Program-made: the position numbers and the translations under genes
Shown here: one piece after another, positions 7,228 to 8,967 of the stretch
Layout of the letters: each line of letters starts with the position of its first letter
How positions within the stretch are numbered: position 1 is the stretch's first letter
The notes under the pieces: model-generated
Seen by the model: only the letters and a program-made list of their open reading frames with translations
Told to the model about the DNA's origin: nothing
The model's database searches: none
Source of the DNA: TMED26 sp002694075
GTDB lineage: Bacteria; Pseudomonadota; Alphaproteobacteria; Thalassobaculales; Thalassobaculaceae
Length of the DNA stretch: 8,967 nucleotides
Assembly (NCBI GenBank): GCA_036160575.1
Contig: JAYYDT010000125.1
Location: 1-8,967 of the forward strand
Direction of reading: 5' to 3'

Positions 7228-7299
7228 GCCCCTATAGTATAACGGCTATTACAGTTGATTTGTAATCTTCAGATCCGGGTTCGACTCCTGGTGGGGGCA
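7228..7299 (+). tRNA. tRNA-Thr(UGU)-like gene, imperfect anticodon stem; recombinase target
   Basis: A cloverleaf fits 72 bases. The acceptor GCCCCTA/TGGGGGC has one G-U; T8, A14, G18G19 and A21 are in place; the D stem is GTA/TAC. The anticodon loop TTTGTAA has anticodon UGU, and the T arm CCGGG-TTCGACT-CCTGG has one G-U. G1-C72, C2-G71 and G35/U36 agree with threonine identity. Odd points are two T-T mismatches in the anticodon stem (GTTGA/TCTTC), a T-T at the base of the D stem, and only CC, not CCA, encoded after the discriminator A. It may be an element-borne or decaying tRNA. The last 16 bases lie inside the 73-bp inverted repeat shared with the far side of the integrase gene, consistent with use as an attachment site. 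Confidence 0.65.
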
Positions 7300-7356
7300 C
7301 CGTCTATCCCGCTTACACACTGTAATCACTGCGCTTTGTCAGGTCTTGGTGGCAAG
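7284..7356 (+). repeat. 73-bp inverted repeat, left copy (contains tRNA 3' end)
   Basis: These 73 bases are the exact reverse complement of 8520-8592, with mismatches just outside both ends. The copy starts in the tRNA T loop and runs through the acceptor 3' strand. It then crosses a small dyad TTACA-CAC-TGTAA (7313-7325) and ends 10 bases before the integrase ATG. Read on the minus strand it encodes the same 13 C-terminal residues and stop as the integrase. Confidence 0.95.
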
Positions 7357-7364
7357 GGTAGTAA
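7356..7364 (+). promoter_or_regulatory. GGGTAGTAA motif over the integrase ribosome binding site
   Basis: First of five copies of a 9-base motif in the element (one copy has a substitution). The 13-base context AAGGGTAGTAACT (7354-7366) recurs exactly at 8680-8692 (inverted) and 8947-8959. It abuts the ATG at 7367 and overlaps its AAGGG Shine-Dalgarno. It is a candidate arm-type integrase binding site and may be autoregulatory. Confidence 0.55.
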
Positions 7365-7366
7365 CT

Positions 7367-8563
7367 ATGGTCGTAACTCCAAACGCTGCTGCGGCGCGTG
7401 TCGATCACACGTATTTGAAGCGTGGCGTCTATTACTTCAACCGGCGCGTCCCGCTTGATGTCTCACCGCATTACAAATCGCGCCGTATCAACTTCTCGCT
7501 GCGCACCAAGTCAGTGCGCGCGGCGCGGCAATCGGTAACAGCTATCACCGCCCAGCTTGAGGGCTACTGGCAACATCTGCGGCTACGTGATGCTCCAGTT
7601 CCTGGTGCCCATCTGCTCTATGCAGCCAACGATGAACAACCCGATGACGGCTCACTCCGGTTCTCAGAAGCTACGGACCTGTACCTGAGCTTGAAGGGCC
7701 AGGGCAAAGCCGAGACTTTCCACCGTGCTGCAGCACGCGGATGCAGGTATCTGACCGAAGTGGCGGGCGATAAGCCACTGTCTGGCTATGTGAGAGCAGA
7801 TGCAGCCAAGCTACGTGACAGCCTTGTCGAGAGCGGCCTGGCAGGTAGCTCCGTGGCGCGCCTGTTCACAACCGTAAAGTCCATATTCAACTTCGCATGT
7901 ATGGAGACAGGCCTCGAGGTTAAGAACCCATTTGCGGGCCTTTATCTCGACCGCGAGCAAGGCGTATCCGTACGCAAGCCAATCCCAGAGCCTGTGATCA
8001 AACGAGTACAGGCGGAATGCGTCCGTTCTGATGACCCTCTGCGGTGGGCTGTGGCACTTCTGTCTGATACGGGCATGCGCTTAGCCGAGGTGATGGGGCT
8101 CGCAATCACAGACATCCATTTGGATCGCGCGACTCCCTTCATCGACCTCAAGCCACACCCATGGCGCCGCCTGAAGACAGAAAGCAGTACACGTAAAGTG
8201 CCCTTGGCTGGCGCTGCTTTGTGGGCAGCGACACGCATCTGTGACAGTGCTTCATCGGAGTACGCATTCCCGAGCTATATCCGCCATGGAACGTGCCTAT
8301 CGAACTCAGCGAGTGGCGCTCTTAACAAGTGGCTCAAGAAGTATGTGCCGCCTGGCTGCACCGTTCATAGCTTCAGGCACTCGATGCGCGACCGACTTAG
8401 GGCAGTAGAGTGCCCCAAGGATATCGTCGATCAGATTGGTGGCTGGGCATCCATCTCCGTCGGTGAGGCCTACGGGGATGGTTATCCACTCGAGGTTCTA
8501 TCCAAGTGGGTCACGGAGGCTTGCCACCAAGACCTGACAAAGCGCAGTGATTACAGTGTGTAA
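7367..8563 (+). CDS. Tyrosine-type site-specific integrase (DUF6538 N-terminus)
   Basis: Phage/island-type tyrosine recombinase that cuts and rejoins DNA between attachment sites. It has 398 residues. The N-terminus (about 14-75) has the YLKRGVYYFNRRVP and SLRTKSVRAARQ pattern of DUF6538 integrases. A SAM-like core-binding domain follows (about 100-190), then the catalytic domain (205-385). Active-site residues in order are Arg238 (DTGMRLAEV), Lys277 (STRKVPL), His334 and Arg337 (HSFRH), Trp360 (GGW, in the second-His position) and nucleophile Tyr369 (EAYG). All are present, so the enzyme should be active. The ATG at 7367 has AAGGG 8 bases upstream; a TTG at 7346 is the longer alternative. 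The gene lies between inverted 73-bp repeats, and its last 13 codons are inside the right one. Codon choice is less GC-biased than in the genes to the left, fitting acquisition. Confidence 0.93.
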   Translation: MVVTPNAAAARVDHTYLKRGVYYFNRRVPLDVSPHYKSRRINFSLRTKSVRAARQSVTAITAQLEGYWQHLRLRDAPVPGAHLLYAANDEQPDDGSLRFSEATDLYLSLKGQGKAETFHRAAARGCRYLTEVAGDKPLSGYVRADAAKLRDSLVESGLAGSSVARLFTTVKSIFNFACMETGLEVKNPFAGLYLDREQGVSVRKPIPEPVIKRVQAECVRSDDPLRWAVALLSDTGMRLAEVMGLAITDIHLDRATPFIDLKPHPWRRLKTESSTRKVPLAGAALWAATRICDSASSEYAFPSYIRHGTCLSNSASGALNKWLKKYVPPGCTVHSFRHSMRDRLRAVECPKDIVDQIGGWASISVGEAYGDGYPLEVLSKWVTEACHQDLTKRSDYSV

Positions 8564-8592
8564 GCGGGATAGACGGTGCCCCCACCAGGAGT
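8520..8592 (-). repeat. 73-bp inverted repeat, right copy (contains integrase 3' end)
   Basis: Exact reverse complement of 7284-7356. It begins inside the integrase gene, supplies codons for CHQDLTKRSDYSV and the TAA, and ends with 17 bases identical to the tRNA 3' part plus one flanking C (8576-8592). The rest of a tRNA is absent here, so this is a captured tRNA end and not a second gene. Confidence 0.95.
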
Positions 8593-8671
8593 TCATTTCC
8601 GTGATACGGCGCCATCTGCACTGCCTTACCGCGCAAACCCTAGGGTAACCGTTGCCCCATCACCGTCAACA

Positions 8672-8772
8672 GGCACAGAAGTTACTACCCTTCTTACTAC
8701 CCTATGTGATTGAGGGGCCCCCACCAGGGCCATCCCGCCCCTTGCCGTATTATATGGACAAGTCCTGCAGCA
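8672..8772 (+). repeat. 101-bp imperfect inverted repeat, left arm
   Basis: Pairs without gaps with 8867-8967, with 14 mismatches in 101 positions. The arm holds two GGGTAGTAA motifs in inverted orientation (8682-8690 and 8694-8702, 12 bases apart). It also holds GCCCCCACCAGG (8717-8728), the reverse complement of the tRNA 3'-end core. The arms enclose 94 unpaired bases. Possible identities are paired recombination sites or a small non-autonomous element with long terminal inverted repeats. Confidence 0.9.
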
Positions 8773-8866
8773 AATAGTCGTGGTTCTTCTGCCTAAGCGC
8801 GCATCCCCAAGCCCTGCTCCACCAATCACGCCTACCGGCAGTGGTTGACGCGTGCTGCGCTCAATC

Positions 8867-8967
8867 TGCTGCAGACCGTGTCTATGTAATACGGCAGGGG
8901 GCAGGGTGGCCCTGGTGGGGCCACCTTGATTACATAGGGTAGTTAGAAGGGTAGTAACTTCTGTGCC
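8867..8967 (-). repeat. 101-bp imperfect inverted repeat, right arm
   Basis: Mirror of 8672-8772. It carries CCTGGTGGGGCCACC (8911-8925; 14 of 15 bases equal the tRNA 3' end at 7287-7301). It also carries GGGTAGTTA (8937-8945) and GGGTAGTAA (8949-8957) spaced 12 bases. Core and motif come in the same order and orientation as beside the tRNA, but 21 rather than 52 bases apart. Confidence 0.9.
8882..8937. repeat. Nested palindromes inside the right arm
   Basis: Outer perfect 9-bp arms CTATGTAAT (8882-8890) and ATTACATAG (8929-8937) surround an inner perfect 8-bp stem, GGTGGCCC (8905-8912) with GGGCCACC (8918-8925), loop TGGTG. The equivalent place in the left arm is degraded (CTATGTGAT and ATTATATGG; inner stem only GGCCC/GGGCC). 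The inner hairpin is centred on the tRNA-end core. Confidence 0.8.

Larger units (their letters stand above)
8564..8967. other. Gene-free repeat region right of the integrase
   Basis: About 400 bases with no convincing gene. The only frame of note, minus 8626-8829 (67 codons), crosses the palindrome arm and has no recognisable protein features. Contents are the end of the right 73-bp repeat, a perfect ACCCTAGGGT palindrome at 8637-8646, and the large imperfect palindrome 8672-8967 with its internal motifs. The sequence reaches the window edge exactly in the outer palindrome arm, so the repeat may continue. Confidence 0.7.

Noticed and set aside
7284..8592. Amplification chimera or palindromic assembly error as the cause of the inverted repeats
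   Set aside because: Chimeras give a long inverted copy of adjacent sequence, not 73 bases bounding a 1.16-kb unique gene, and the second palindrome has diverged by 14 positions. Not fully excluded for the perfect repeat.
8626..8829. Minus-strand 67-codon frame right of the integrase
   Set aside because: It lies largely in the palindrome arm and spacer, shows no family motif and no ribosome binding site that I can see.
7228..8967. Direct attL/attR pair defining a complete island
   Set aside because: No second tRNA end in direct orientation with a matching flank occurs here; the only exact copy is inverted. The far end of any island lies outside the window.
8593..8967. CRISPR array or retron-type RNA
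   Set aside because: There is no regular series of repeats and spacers, and no reverse transcriptase or Cas gene in the window. The structure is two inverted arms only.

Overview
The window looks like part of a high-GC alphaproteobacterial chromosome, probably of a Rhodospirillales-type lineage. This is an inference from the tRNA-Tyr/tRNA-Gly/tuf order, the divergent rlmB, the protein sequences and the codon bias. A housekeeping block occupies the left, a transport and catabolism block the middle, and a tyrosine-recombinase mobile region starts at a tRNA gene near 7.2 kb and runs off the right edge.

Bases 1-1466 (minus strand) hold the translation cluster tRNA-Tyr(GUA), tRNA-Gly(UCC), tuf. 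EF-Tu lacks only its last ~10 residues at the window edge. A good -35/-10 pair lies upstream of tRNA-Tyr. rlmB, a 23S rRNA 2'-O-methyltransferase, is divergent on the plus strand (1674-2507).

Bases 2530-7129 (minus strand) hold, in transcription order, an amidase-signature hydrolase, then dctP, dctQ and dctM of a TRAP transporter. DctP captures a solute in the periplasm and DctQM imports it. A strong terminator-like hairpin between dctP and dctQ probably keeps the binding protein in excess of the membrane subunits. The amidase next door suggests, but does not prove, that the imported compound or a product of it carries an amide. The 165-base gap upstream of dctP contains a perfect tandem 10-mer and a GC-rich inverted repeat that may be regulatory.

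Bases 7228-8967 are the accessory part. A somewhat degenerate tRNA-Thr(UGU)-like gene is followed immediately by a DUF6538-type tyrosine integrase with all catalytic residues. The integrase gene lies between two perfect 73-bp INVERTED repeats. The left copy includes the 3' end of the tRNA; the right copy encodes the last 13 residues of the integrase. Right of it is a 101-bp imperfect palindrome (14 mismatches, no gaps), with arms at 8672-8772 and 8867-8967. Each palindrome arm carries a copy of the tRNA 3'-end core (CCTGGTGGGG) and two 12-bp-spaced copies of GGGTAGTAA. The same 9-mer lies just upstream of the integrase start codon, over its ribosome binding site. Together these look like a recombination locus with core sites and arm-type sites, in which the integrase gene may be able to invert between its own sites. 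That behaviour is a hypothesis from the sequence layout.
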